Positions 11,491-23,290 are shown, numbered from the stretch's first letter. The stretch is DNA of 64,000 nt from Misgurnus anguillicaudatus (GCF_027580225.2 NC_073339.2:44162501-44226500); one strand, 5' to 3'. Notes: a model not told the origin generated them from the letters alone. Numbers and translations: made by a program.

Positions 11491-11975
11491 CTTAAAGTGG
11501 TCATATTCTAAGATTTTTTCAAGATGTAAAATAAATCTTTGGTGTCCCCAGAGTGCATATGTAAAGTTTTAGCTCAAAATACCCCACAGATAATTTATTA
11601 TAACATGTTAAAATTGCCACTTTGTAGCCTTTTGTAGGTGCACATTTTTTCCTTTAAAAAGCAAATAAGCTGATTAAATGCAACACTGATGGTGGCTTGT
11701 TGACATTGAAACTTAATTGTGTTGTCAAATTTTTTAAAGTTTTTTTTTGTTGTTGTTGTTGGATAGTTCAGATTAAGGGGTGGTATCATTGTAATAAAAC
11801 TCACTACCTCCGTCACAGAACAGGCAAAATCTGAATGGCCTAATTTGTTATGCTTGCACATAATGGTTTACCAAAGTTACTGGGTTGTATTTTTCACGTT
11901 TGCTAGTTTAATAGGAGCACTGCGAACACAATTACACATAAAAAAGTCAAATTTTCACTCTATGACCACTTTAAG
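11491..11975. mobile_element. TTAA-type MITE, uninterrupted copy
   Basis: The tips CTTAAAGTGGTCATA and TATGACCACTTTAAG are exact inverted complements 485 bp apart. It lies immediately downstream of the interrupted copy at 9443-11485, in the same orientation. A third copy lies at 48632-49130. Confidence 0.88.
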
Positions 11976-12166
11976 GCTGAAGTATAGTAAATTTTTTACG
12001 TGTACTGCCAGATTTATGAAACTCTGCATGCATTTTGTTGCAATGCGCAAGTGGCGAACGTCTGTGTACTTGTACGAGTGAAAATAAACTATGCTTTGCA
12101 AGGCTGTGCTTTCGATTGTGTGCATAAGTTTGCGCACACGTAAAAAACAGACTGTACTTTGGGCTT
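11972..12166. mobile_element. short MITE abutting the previous one
   Basis: The ends AAGGCTGAAGTATAGT and ACTGTACTTTGGGCTT form imperfect inverted repeats, with TTACGTGTACTG near the left matched by CACACGTAAAAAACAG near the right. It is about 195 bp with no coding capacity. Confidence 0.6.
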
Positions 12167-12298
12167 TAGCATATTTCAATTTTGTAGAAAGGGTGTCATG
12201 AATGGTTGCCACGGCATTGCCAAGTATACACTTGCTAAAATGTTCTGAGCTGATTTTACCACATTGCTATGGAGTTGCTAAAGTGTTTTGCAACTCTG

Positions 12299-12335
12299 GA
12301 TTTTTTTTGTGCAAAATTGCACAAAAAATCCAGTT
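12299..12335. repeat. short hairpin
   Basis: TGGATTTTTTTTGTGCAA is followed at once by TTGCACAAAAAATCCA, an almost perfect stem of ~16 bp with a tiny loop. It is intronic and has no known role. Confidence 0.7.
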
Positions 12336-12522
12336 ACTTAGCAGAACCAATGTAGCCTACTCCTCTTTTCAACAAACCACAATTTGCTGTAACACTGATC
12401 TCTGTAGCACAAATGTGCAAGACGGTTTAAAAGTTATGGTTTGGTGGTTAATACTGTAACTAGCATCACTAATTAGCACTGAATGTCAGATTAGCAACTG
12501 CATAGCATGCACATGCAATGTT

Positions 12523-12715
12523 CCTGCAGCTTAATTGGTAGAGCATTGCGTTAGCATTGCAAAGTTTGTGGGTTCCCCTTACGAAAATTAACCATGATTT
12601 AACTACAGTTACTACAGTTTTACTGCATGGTACACACACATTGACAAAATGTAAAGCTTGAATGCACCGTAATTCGCTTTGGATAAAAGCATCTGTCAAA
12701 TGCATAAATGTAAGG
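12523..12715 (+). mobile_element. tRNA-derived SINE with internal insertion
   Basis: GCAGCTTAATTGGTAGAGC (A box) and GTGGGTTCC mark the tRNA head. The tail GCTTGAATGCACCGTAATTC, GCTTTGGATAAAAGCATCTG and TCAAATGCATAAATGTAAG is the standard 3' part of this cyprinid SINE. Between them an extra ~55 bp (AACCATGATTTAACTACAG region) interrupts the usual junction. In better copies the anticodon-like loop TTAGCA suggests descent from a tRNA-Ala(AGC). Confidence 0.8.
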
Positions 12716-13342
12716 AAATATCACACTCGTATAGTGTTGTCACGCAACAGCGGCGATTGGCCTGGTAACATAAGCACAGCATCTTCATCGATGCTAATGT
12801 GAAAAACAGCAGAGCTATTTTATCTCCAAGTGTTTACCTCACCGCTGTAATTGCTGAAATCATCACTCTTGCCCTCAGGTAGTGTTACCACGGCTACTGT
12901 TGCTAACTCTAGTAGCATGACTCACGTGATAACCCCGCAATCTCATTTTAGACGGTAACCAGGGACAGGCAGAGAAGATCATTTAATAAAGATGTGCCGT
13001 GCATTTTCTTTATTGGAATCTCATGTGCTTTAATAGCGGATGGTGAATATAGATTTCTGACTGTGCCTGTACAGTATATGTTTCTGTTCGGACGTGCACA
13101 GTGGCCATATCAGGTAAAGAGTCTTGATGGATGTGAATTACCGGTAGTATTGATTACATTGAGTTATATTTAGGCTGAGATATGTATTGAAACATGATAA
13201 AATGTGTAAAACTGAAATACTTCTTATTATTATATCTAAAAGCATGAACAATTTAGCCATAATATTGAATCAAAATTTTTTACCATAATTTTTATATGGT
13301 ATTTGAAATAGGTGTGAATGTTTAGATTTATGTATTTTGTAG
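12716..13342. other. intronic sequence, nothing recognised
   Basis: AT-rich to balanced sequence with no exon, tRNA-like motif or inverted-repeat termini that I can support. Confidence 0.4.
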
Positions 13343-15296
13343 ATACATTCCAAACAGCAGACAACTCTGGGTCGGATTCGCTCCGGATGTGTGCTGAAGT
13401 CAGCGGATCCGGCCTAGAGTCGTCTGCTGTCTAGGATTTATCCAAAGTGACTTTTAGTGTAATCATACATTTTCTTAGTACGTGTGCTCCAGCCTGATCT
13501 CACGAATTTCCGTGTTATAGATGTGGAATATTTTGCTCATTTATTTGTGTCATTGTCACGGATCTCCGCATTTTTCTGTGTCCATACCACAGACTTTCTT
13601 TTTTTTGTCAGTTTCAAGTGTTGGTTACTCAAATGTTTTTCCTATTTTCTTACCATTGTCACTTGGGTTTGGGCTTAGAACGACTTTTTGTTACATAATA
13701 TGACATCCAAACCCAACTCTAACCCTAACATCAGGCTATAATTGTTTAAAATTCTGGAAAGAAAATTGTATAAACCAATAGTTAAAGTGACATCCAAACC
13801 CAAGCGACAATGATTTAAAAATAGGAAAAACAATTGAGCAACCAATACGTGAAACTGACAAGGATAAGAATGTCTGTGGTACGGACACGGAAAAATGCGG
13901 AGATCCGTGACAATGACATGAGTAAATGAGCAAAATATTCCACGGAAATTTGTGATATCAGGATGGTGTGCTCACTGGGATTCGAATCCATGACCTTTGC
14001 GGTATCAGTTGAGCTACAGGAACACTATAGAGGATATTTACATTTATCCATGTCCCAAACAGCAAACGACTCCGGGCGGGATCCGCCGCAGAAGTCGGCA
14101 GCTCCGATGTGGATCCGGCCCGGAGTCATCTGCTGTCTGGGTTGGCAGATGCTTCCCAAACAGCAGACGACTCTCGGTCGGATCCGCTCCGGATCTGTGC
14201 CGAAGTCAGCAGCTCTGGCGCTGATACGGTGCAAATCCGGTGCGGATCCGACCCAGAGTCGTCGGCTGTCTGTGTTTTTTTTTTCCGAATTGACTTACAG
14301 TGCATTACAATGTATACCTTTTTTCAGTATGTGTGTTTCCTGGGATTCGAACCCATGACCTTTGCAGTATCAGTTGAGCTACAGGAACACTATAGAGGAT
14401 ATTTACATTCATCCATGTCCCAAACAGCAAACTACTCCGGGTCGAATTCGCCGCAGAAGTCGGCAGCTCCGGTGTGGATCCGACCCAGAGTCATCTGCTG
14501 TCTGGGTTTGCAGATGCTTCCCAAACAGCAGACGATTCTGGGTCGGAACCGCTCCGGATCTGTGCTGAAGTCAGCAGCTCTGGCGCAAATCCGGTGTGGA
14601 TCCAGCCCAGAGTCATCTGCTGTCTGTTTTTTTTTCAAATTGACTTACAGTGCATTACAAGGTATACCTTTTTTCAGTATGTGTTCCCTGGGATTCGAAC
14701 CCATGACCTTTGCGGTATCAGTTGAGCTACAGGAACACTATAGAGGATATTTACATTTATCCATGTCCCAAACAGCAAACTACTCCGGGTCGAATTCGCC
14801 GCAGAAGTCGGCAGCTCCGGTGTGGATCCGGATGTCTGGGTTTGCAGATGCTTCCCAAACAGCAGACGATTCTGGGTCGGATCTGCTCCGGATCTGTGCC
14901 GAAGTCAGCAGCTCTGGCGCTGATCTGGTGCAAATCCGGCGTGGATCCGGCCCAGAGTAAACTGCTGTCTGGGATTTTTCCAAATTGACTTACGGTGCAT
15001 TACAAGGTATACCTTTTTTCAGTATGTGTTCCCTGGGTTTCGAACTCATGATCTTTGCGGTATCAGTTGAGCTACAGGAACACTATAGAGGATATTTACC
15101 TACATTTATCCATTTTCAAAACAACGAATGACTCCGGGCCGGATCCGCCGCAGAAGTTGGCAGCTCCGGCACGGATGTGGCCCAGCCTCGTCTGCTGTCT
15201 GGGTTAGCAGATGCTTTTATCCAAATTGACTTACAGTGCATTACAAGGTATACCTTTTTTATCAGTATGTGTGTTCCCTGAGATCGAACAATGCTT
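13343..15296. repeat. tandem array of a composite SINE + MITE unit
   Basis: A ~345-365-bp unit is repeated in tandem; the landmark AGGATATTTA occurs at 14031, 14396, 14744 and 15089. Each unit has an antisense SINE head (GGGATTCGAACCCATGACC, GTTGAGCTACAGGAACAC) and a GC-rich foldback MITE opening CCAAACAGCAGACGACTC with GGATCC-containing stems, closing in GAGTCGTCTGCTGTCTG. The unit at 14744 lacks part of its first MITE (jump from GTGTGGATCCG to GATGTCTGGG). The leftmost unit is interrupted by the foldback element at 13490-13965. Open frames through the array are by-products of the repeat. Confidence 0.85.
13490..13965. mobile_element. foldback element inserted in the SINE array, 8-bp target duplication
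   Basis: The arms run from CAGCCTGATCTCACGAATTT inward and are repeated inverted up to AAATTTGTGATATCAGGATG; inner words such as GATCTCCGCATTTTTCTGTG pair with CGGAAAAATGCGGAGATC. GTGTGCTC flanks both sides exactly (13482-13489 and 13966-13973). It sits precisely within the GTGTGCTC-CTGGG junction of a SINE head. Confidence 0.88.
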
Positions 15297-16815
15297 TACC
15301 AAATTATTGAGCTTCAGGTCCTTACAATGTTGCAGTTTAGTTTTTATGCTGTTTTTGTACTGCTGATAAAAAATATTGGTAAAATTTACCAGTAAATAAT
15401 ACTATAATTTAAGTTTAATTGTTTTTAATTCAACAGATTTGAATTTCCCGTCATACTCTGTTTATTCAGCTTCTTCAAATAAATCTTCATTTTCTTATAC
15501 TGGCACTATAAAAGTTTTCTGTTTTTTGTTGTGAAGTGGAAAAACAGTGAACTATAAATCCACATCATATTATAATTATGATTTCCAGACTTATAAGCAG
15601 AAACATCTCAGCGGGAATTGATGGCACCATTATACTTTATGTGTAAGCTCTGAATGTTTTCCAGAAAGGTTTTTATGCAAATAAGACAAATGATTGAACA
15701 TACACTCCTCTTGTGCGCCACAGAATAATGACTGTGTATTTTCTAAATGCCAGGTTTCTGGGCGAAATAGTTTGAAACAAATTTGAAAGAAACTGTTGTT
15801 TACACAAAATACTGCAATCGGTGGGATTGTGGGAAGTGTTTAGCCTCAGCGTTTGTGTCTGTTTATGTGGAGAGGCGTCTGTGAGATAATGATCTTTGCT
15901 GAACAGTTTAATCAGATGCTTATTCTCCTTATCCATCACTTGAGGCGAGAACAAACCCTTGCACATATTCACAGAGAAACACAAGCTGCTGTATAGATGA
16001 CCCTGAGCTAACATGCAATCACACTGTTATGTAAAGCATCTTCGTAGATCATTACAGCTGACCTGTAATACTTACATTTTGTGCCCTTTTGCAACTTGAC
16101 TTGTTTTGCTCAGAGACATGACATTTTCAGTGCTGCTAAATAGTGGCACCTTATGAAAGGAAAGTAAGGTTAGATGTGTTTGGTCTTTTCAACAGCAATG
16201 AGATTAGACTGCGAGCGAATGGAGAACTTTGCCAAAGTTTCTTGCATTTCAAAATTGTAACTAAGATCACATGCAGCACAGTAATGAAACTCTAACCCCA
16301 ATGTCATTTTCCCAAAGCATTTGACAGTAGATTTTGTTGAACCCAAATCAAATGAAGATGTTTTAACCTATAAGACGTCATGGACCCATCACCCGTCTCT
16401 GGGTTCTTAAGGAGAACCGAGAAAACCTCCTGGCATTTACCCCCATCGCTGCCCCAAATTAGTCATACCAGATTGTTGCCCCCAATGGCACATGCAACAC
16501 AACAGACAACAACCCCTCCTGCCCCGTCACATGACTTGGATGCTGTTGCCACGGTTACTGCGGAAGACTTCCTGCTCAGCAGCCTTCAGGCCTTCATCGC
16601 TGTTGCCTGCTGAGTGCACTCAAAGGACGACCTATAGGAAGTCATTAGGGTCAGAGATGTCCGTCGCTCTTGGTGATGGTCTCCGCCCCCCACCTGTGGT
16701 GGTAAAGAAGTCTGAAGGCCATCATGGACGCCCAAAGGAATTTACGGCCACTTTAACAGTTGCTCAGAAGCAGCCGCTATCTTTCTCTTGTAAAACATGG
16801 CATTTTAAAACCTCC
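15297..16815. other. intronic sequence, no gene seen
   Basis: The open frames around 16380-16840 have no recognisable domain and no splice context in the nrp2 frame. I take them as chance. Confidence 0.45.
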
Positions 16816-16901
16816 ATGGATGGATGGATGGATCAATAGATAGATAAATAGATAGGTAGGTAGGTGGGTTGATAGGTAGGTAGGTAGGTCGGTAGATAGA
16901 G
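16816..16901. repeat. tetranucleotide microsatellite (GGAT/GATA/GGTA)
   Basis: A run of ATGG units turns into GATA and then GGTA units, an imperfect compound tetranucleotide tract. Confidence 0.9.
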
Positions 16902-17544
16902 ATTGGCCAGGCCCTGCTTGCTAAACATTTTAACGGACTTCAAGGTGATTTTAAGTGACCGGTGCTAGTGAATAATGTACGAGTGAGCAAAGACTTTGTC
17001 ATCCAATGAGAGGTCACATAGAGTGAGTTAGACCAGTGACAATACCGGAGGGAGGAAATCCCTCAGATCCTGCGGCCGAATCGCTCGTATGAACTTAAGG
17101 GCTCACGACACCCGAGTTTCTGCCCAGCAACTAACCCTTTCATTGCCACGCCTCCTTTATGACCACTGGAGTGGCAGGCGGGTCGCAGACGGCGCAACGC
17201 AGCAGGGTGCATGTCCCGGGGTTGAGGAAGAAGCTGTTTTCGGTATGTTCATGAGCATGAACTAATAAGCAGTCACACAAGAGTGCTCACTCATGCATGC
17301 ATACCCCTCGTGTCTGTCTTTTCGAACACACAATGCACTCATGCAGTCCTAGGGTTTGCACTTACAGGGCAGACGGCCAAGTGAGGTAATAGAAGTGGAC
17401 TTTTACAGGACGACCCAGTGCTGGAGGAGATAATACTGTGGCGTAGTGCAGGGTTTTCCAAACTGGGGTCGCGGACCCCTGGTGGTTCGTGTGGGAATTG
17501 CTGGGGGTGCGTGAGTTGATGTAAAACAATTTATTAATTACAAT
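16902..17544. other. intronic sequence before the hAT element, nothing recognised
   Basis: Balanced composition with no splice-consistent coding and no repeat termini seen. It ends at the ATTACAAT target duplication of the following element. Confidence 0.4.
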
Positions 17545-17810
17545 TAGGGCTGCACAATATATCCCCAAAAAAGTTGTCGTTATAACTGTATGTGCGATAT
17601 TCATATCGTAGAGAGTTGATAACTTTAAATTTTTTTTACATGTCTATCATTTGTGTGTTGCATGCTTAGGTTGTCCAAAGTAGACCAATCAGAAGGGGCC
17701 TTACTAAATACCTGCCAAATAGGTCTTGTACGGTTATACTATTGGCTTGAACCCCGGGGCGCATAGGTGAACCTAGCGGCTCAAAGCAGAAAGTAAATAT
17801 GGCAGGAGTA

Positions 17811-18234
17811 CACTGCAAAAAATTATTTTCAAGAAAAAAAAATCTTAGTATTTTTGTCTTGTTTTCAGTATATCTAAAAATTCTTAAATTAAGATGTATT
17901 TTCTTGATGAGCAAAACGGCCCAAGAAAATAAGTCTAGTTATTAGACAAAAATAGACAATTTAAGTGAATTTGTGTGGGGTGAGAATTAAGTGTTTAAGA
18001 AAAAAGAAAACTTATTTTTAGATTTGTTTTCTCACCCCATTGGCAGAAATTTTTGGTTGTTTTAAGCACAAATTCGTTTAAATTGAATAATTTTTGTCTA
18101 TAAGCTAGACTTATTTTCTTAGGTCATTTTGCTCATCAAGAAAAGGCATCTAATTTAAGAATTTTTAGATATTTTTACTGAAAACAAGCCAAAAATACAA
18201 AGAATTCTTTTCTTGAAAATCATTTTTTGCAGTG
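17811..18234. mobile_element. foldback element (CACTGCAAAAAA family), complete copy
   Basis: Two ~200-bp arms are inverted copies: CACTGCAAAAAATTATTTTC, TTGTCTTGTTTTCAGTA, TCTTGATGAGCAAAA on the left and TTTTGCTCATCAAGAAA, ACTGAAAACAAG, ATTTTTTGCAGTG on the right, around a CCCCATTGGCAGA centre. It is a self-complementary, non-autonomous DNA element, very common in cyprinid introns. Further copies are at 18264, 32594, 33060, 57120-58895 and 62521. Confidence 0.88.
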
Positions 18235-18263
18235 CAGAGACGAGCCAGGAAAACTACAGGGAC

Positions 18264-18515
18264 ACAGCAAAAAATTACTTTCTTACTTAGTATTTTTGTC
18301 TTGTTTTCAGTAAAAAAATATCTAAAAATTCTTAAATTAAGATGCTTTTTCTTGATGAGCAAAACAACCCTAGAAACAAGTCGAGTTATTAGACCAAAAA
18401 TATCAAATTTAAGTGATTTTGTGCATAAAACAAGCAAAAAAATCTGCCAATGGGGTAAGCAAATTTTTCTTGAATTTTTCTTGAATTTAGTGTTTAAGAA
18501 AAATGTTCAATTTTT
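18264..18515. mobile_element. foldback element, single-arm copy
   Basis: Repeats the left arm of the family from CAGCAAAAAATTACTTTC through TCTGCCAATGGGGTAAGC, then stops near TGTTTAAGAAAAATGTTCA. The right arm is missing. Confidence 0.8.
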
Positions 18516-18892
18516 TTAGGGAATGATATACCGCAGGAAATATTTTTATCGCAACATTCAACAGCAGAATCGCAAATTGCATATGGTCATAATAATGTGC
18601 AGCACTAATTACAATTTAATCATAAATGCACATCATTAATTTGACAGATATGTTTTATGTAAATAAAATTAAATTACCAAAAATTATCAAATGACGGCCC
18701 AATAACATCTAATATAAAATACTTCTGATAAAATGGATGCCAAATAAATGTTTTTGAAGTTAAACATGCAAATGTGCTATTAAATTATTAAAATATTTAA
18801 TTAAAATCTCAGGGGGTACTTCAACTTAACAAATTAGGTCAAGGGGGTTCGGCTGACAAAAAAAGGGGGAACCTGGTCTTATTTATTCATTA

Positions 18893-18894
<2 letters not shown>

Positions 18895-18941
<47 letters not shown>
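18895..18941. repeat. (CT)n microsatellite
   Basis: About 23 CT dinucleotides. Confidence 0.95.
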
Positions 18942-18944
<3 letters not shown>

Positions 18945-20850
18945 AACAATAATCAAGACCACCCAAATTCTCCTATACTGGCCTATTTTACCTTCACTAC
19001 TTCTTTCATTGTTAATTGAAGCCGGTTGTTTTAAGGCACCACAAATTCCCTTCAGGAAGTCAACCTACGACTGGCTTACGTTTAGTTGTCAGTTTCCAAT
19101 AAACCTGAATAAAAAAGGTATTTTATCATTTGAAAATCTGCGTACACCGTCATTCTTCCTTGTGCACTTCATCTCGGCAGGCGTTGTGAAGCTGCTTAAG
19201 AATATACTCTGGGAATTATCTGCATTTTTTGCCATTCTGTGTCTGATATTGAATGCATTTTCAGCCTCCAAAGTGACACAAACCAAAGCAATGATATTTG
19301 CATCACTCTGTGTGTGGGTGAAGAACATTTGAAACGGCTCGTGTATACGTGTATACGTGCATGTGTGTGCGCTAGGCTCATTTTTGCTTCCCCAGTGCCC
19401 GCATGTGGCTTCCCGGGGTTTTTGTCTGCATATGTACCCAACACTGCATTTATCACGGTACGAGCCGTCATTCTCGTGTATGCCGTGTCAAAAACAGGCT
19501 AGAACCTGCTGTTCATCTGGCCTGGAGTCGACCGAGTCTGCTGATCCTCATTAGGCACGTTGAGACACTGACCTCCTGTCTCTTCTTTCTATAGGATTCT
19601 GGGTAATTTGCTTCCCTCAACACGGGCTGTTTACCGGTAGGAATATTTTGGAGGGCGCAGGGGAGGAAATAGCTTTGGTTTGACAGTTCCACTCTTGCGA
19701 GAAACAAGCAAGAAAGACCACAAAGTAATTTGCGCGTGGTTTGACCGAGTCAAATCTCATTGTAGAGGATGTGTTACAATTCATGCAAATTATAAGTCTG
19801 AATTTTGCCTTGTTTTAGCCTAGACATCTGGGTTGTGTTTGGGCGACTATTAGATGTCTTTTAAAGCAAAATTGCTTGCTGCGTTGTAATGTGGGCTCTT
19901 CGGCACTTTGTATTTTATCGTGTTGCACCCATTAGATCTATTCACACACATAGTGCATTCAATGTCTGTATTTTTTGTATCATTGTCCTCAGAATTGAAC
20001 ACATGACCTTTGCGATGCTAATGCAAGATGATTTCAAAAATTAACTTTGAATGCTGAATTGTGCATTTCTGTAAAACCCCACAAGGGCACAACCTATAAA
20101 TATGCAAGGGATTTTGGGAAGTTTATATGGGTTACACATCTGCTCAAGGTGAGGTCATGCGTATTGCATGTCTGCATAACTTTTGGCCATCTACAGTACA
20201 GCCAAAATCTGATTCTTGTTATATTTAGTCTTGCTAGATGCCTTCTGTCTCCTCTACGCCTCATTATATATATTTTTGTTGTTTTGGCTCCCTCTCCTCT
20301 GTTCTGTATTCATACAGCATACCAGGTGCGGTGGCACGGCGAGTAGGGGAGTAGAGAGGTTGAACAGCAGTTTGAAATGTGAATTAGAGAGAGAGAGGGG
20401 CGTGCAAGCATTCACAGAGACCAGAAACGCTTGCGTTTTATGACATTCCCTTGCTGTGTCTGGTTAACACATGCACATGCATCATCATGACTATGAAAAA
20501 CAGAGCACATGTTTACCAGAATATCGCTGAAGGTAATGATTGTTTTGGAAAATGTAGCTCTCTTTTACGAAAACACATTTGGGATGAATGTTTTTGTTTA
20601 AAAAGCTGAAGTTATGACAGAAAAATAATGTATTGACTTTAAGTTAGGGATAAATGTTTACATTTGTTCATCTAGCAGATGCATTTATCCAAAATGACTT
20701 ACTGTACAAATGAAGCAGCATTTTGCATGAAGAGCCAACAATAAGCGAGCACACAAAGTTACGTTCTGTACAAATTGCTTGTTGCACTTAAATTTTTAAG
20801 TTTAATCAATTTGAAATAACAATACATTTCAACTTTCTTGTGAGGAGTTG
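18942..20850. other. intronic sequence with SINE fragments, no gene seen
   Basis: About 19960-20035 is a degraded antisense SINE head (ATTGAACACATGACCTTTGC). About 20650-20710 is an antisense SINE tail (AGCAGATGCATTTATCC, AATGACTTAC). The open frames near 18892-19600 begin in the CT tract or have no known domain. Confidence 0.45.
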
Positions 20851-20851
20851 C

Positions 20852-21021
20852 TACACTGTAAAAAAAACAATGCAGCATTTTTTTTTGTCAAATTAACATA
20901 TATTTTATGTTACTTTAACTTAAAAAAGTAAGTTAAACAACTTGTTTTTATAAGTTAAGTTAGGTCAAAACTTAAAATAGTATGTTGAATTGACATGCAA
21001 AACCAATTTTTTTACAGTGTA
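20852..21021. mobile_element. MITE with TACACTGTAAAAAA termini
   Basis: TACACTGTAAAAAAAACAAT at the left pairs with ATTTTTTTACAGTGTA at the right. It is about 170 bp; the interior is rich in AAGTTAAGTT-like words. A common short teleost MITE type. Confidence 0.85.
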
Positions 21022-21710
21022 TAAATTATAAAAATAAAGATGAAATAACTTAAGCTAATTCAACTTTATTTTTTATATTTTATATAAGTTGAAATGAATT
21101 GTAAATTTAAGTTAATTAAACTTAATGTATTACATTCATGAGCTTTAACAAAGATTTATATAAAAAAAATATTTTTTATAACATCTGGAAGTTTTTTTCT
21201 GAAATTTTAAATAAATAAATAAATAATAAAAATTAAAATAAAACCAGAGTCAGCTAAATGTATTGTATGCAGTTTATTTATGTTTGCATTTTAATTTTAA
21301 TATTGGCAGTTTTGCTTTTCGAGATTGTAGTGGTAATGAAATGTCAAATTATTACTTGCATTTTATTGTTAGTTTGACAGGGATGATGCATTATCACCTT
21401 GAAAATAAATGTTTTTATTTAATTTTCAATTTTGGCACATTATTTGCGTACAGTTTTTGTAATGAATTGGTAAATCTGGTTTAAATTGTCATTTTTATCA
21501 TTAATTAATTTATTTAAAATTTCCATAGGTAGAAGCAAACCACCTGCCTTTTTAATTACCAATTAAAAACCAATTTTAAAAACTGAAATTGTCAGTATAA
21601 AACACACCAGAAAGTCTGTGAAAGTCTAATCTGTTTTTCCTCCCAAAAGTTTGTGCATTTGCTGGACGACAACTGTGTCTTATTTTTGCCGTTGCTTGTT
21701 CATTGTCCAG

Positions 21711-21941
21711 GTGCCGAGCACTGTTTCCGAAATTTCAGCGCCTCGTCCGGGGTGATCGAGTCTCCTGGTTTTCCAGACAAGTATCCTCACAATTTGGAAT
21801 GTTCCTACATCATCATCGCCCCACCTCAGACAGAGGTCACGCTCACCTTTCAGACCTTCGATCTGGAGAACGACCCTCTGCTGATGGGGGAAGGAGAGTG
21901 TAAATATGATTGGCTGGACGTGTGGGACGGCCTTCCACAAG
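21711..21941 (+). CDS. nrp2: neuropilin-2 exon: CUB domain a2, first part
   Basis: 231 nt, phase 1 in and phase 1 out, between the acceptor TTCATTGTCCAG and donor GTGAGAG. It encodes the start of the second CUB domain: a Cys in EHCFRNFS (also an Asn-Phe-Ser glycosylation sequon), ESPGFPDKYPHNLECSY with the second Cys, the acidic FDLENDPLLMGEGECKYDW stretch, and LDVWDG. In CUB domains the Asp of YDW and a later Asp help bind Ca2+, and both are retained here. FPDKYPHNLEC and GEGECKYDWLD follow NRP2 rather than NRP1 (which has Arg-Tyr-Asp-Arg-Leu). The a1-a2 pair contributes to semaphorin binding. Confidence 0.97.
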
Positions 21942-22831
21942 GTGAGAGTCTAAACGTTACCACTATTTTAGACCAACCCATGAATTTCACATTGTAAGCA
22001 CCATGCAATTAGAGTAAAGATTGAGGTAATAAAAAACTATTTTATGGTCTTCCAAACATACCCAATCTTGAATTGTAAATGAACGCAATATTTAAGAAAC
22101 GTCAACATCTTACAGAGCTTTTTCCTTCACGATGACCCGTTTCCTGTTCTCTCAACGATCCGTCATTATCATCTTACTATATCAGTCTGTCTTCAGTTGG
22201 GTCTTATCTTAGATTCCTTCCTCTTTAAAAGTGAAAAGAAATGTTATCTTGTTTGCGAACACATTAATAGCTCTGATTTGAGATATGATGCCGGAGAATC
22301 ATTTCAGATACAGTTCATCTGAGGCAACATCGGAAGATTAAAATGGTCTCAGTTGCTTCCCTTAAAATGTATTTTAAAAATCACAAGAACACAAATGAGA
22401 ATAAACTCATTTGGTTCTTTGTTCTGATGAGAAATATTTGAATTCCTGACTGTCAAAATCTTTGCAATTTTGGAAATCTGAGCACAGTTTGAGATCTCAA
22501 GCACCTGCACACAAACTCTCCAAATGTCTTGACTTATTTTCATACAAGCTCCTCAATCCAGGATGAAACTCAGCTCCTGTGATGCTGACATGCGAAGATT
22601 ATGGAGCCATGCAGAGGAAAAGTAAATCAGGGATCAGCAGAGAGAAGAATAAAGGGAATACTGTGAGGAAAGCTCATAATCCAGGGTCTGGAATCTGAGG
22701 CATGCTAGGTCTCAGCAGATCCACTTTAGATTTACAGCAGGAAAAGCTCTGTACTCTCCAACTGATGCAGGATCAGCTCAAATCAATTACATGACTGATT
22801 CTCAATGTTTGGTGTCTTTTTGTTTTTTTAG

Positions 22832-22987
22832 TGGGTCCCCTGATTGGACGATATTGTGGGACTAAAATTCCTCCAGAGATCCAGTCTTCAACGGGACTTC
22901 TGTCTTTGTCTTTCCACACTGACATGGCCGTGGCCAAAGATGGTTTCTCTGCCCGCTATAACATGACTCGCAAGGAAGTCACTGACA
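22832..22987 (+). CDS. nrp2: neuropilin-2 exon: CUB domain a2, second part
   Basis: 156 nt, phase 1 to phase 1, following TTGTTTTTTTAG and ending before GTAAGTG. It reads VGPLIGRYCGTKIPPEI, then the very conserved HTDMAVAKDGFSARY core of NRP2 CUB a2, then NMTRKEVTD. The Asp in HTDMAV is the C-terminal Ca2+-ligand-type residue of the domain. RYNMT gives a potential N-glycosylation site at the domain end. The previous intron is only about 890 bp, the next about 300 bp, so the a2 and first b1 exons form a compact cluster between two repeat-laden introns. Confidence 0.97.
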
Positions 22988-23290
22988 GTAAGTGTAAAGA
23001 GTTTCTTCATTTTATTCGGTTAAGACGACATGAAACAGCATTCACAATTTCTTTGACTTCATTAGTGTGTGCCATTTCTGATTAAAACAAATTATTCAGA
23101 GCGAAATGTAGGACGGAGCTTGTCTGTAAGATCCATCAAGGTTTGAAGGGACTATGACGTTTCTGAATAGTATTTTTTTGAGTGGTGGAAAAGTTAATAT
23201 ATTTTGATAAAAGATTATTATTATTTTTCTTAATAAATAATAGGCACTAATTGGGATCAATGACATTTAAAAAATCTCTATGTTATTCAG

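Larger units (their letters stand above)
17545..18607. mobile_element. hAT element with perfect 8-bp target duplication, carrying foldback copies
   Basis: The left end TAGGGCTGCACAATAT and right end ATAATGTGCAGCACTA are inverted repeats. ATTACAAT flanks both sides exactly (17537-17544 and 18608-18615). Most of its interior is one complete and one half copy of the CACTGCAAAAAA foldback family, so the hAT core proper is only about 400 bp. Confidence 0.92.

Noticed and set aside
13963..14960. Long open frames (up to 283 codons) on both strands
   Set aside because: They run through the tandem SINE/MITE array; frames repeat with the unit and reflect GC-rich repeat sequence rather than a protein.
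18892..19332. 146-codon frame starting MTLSLSLS
   Set aside because: The start is the CT microsatellite and the rest has no known similarity or splice context.
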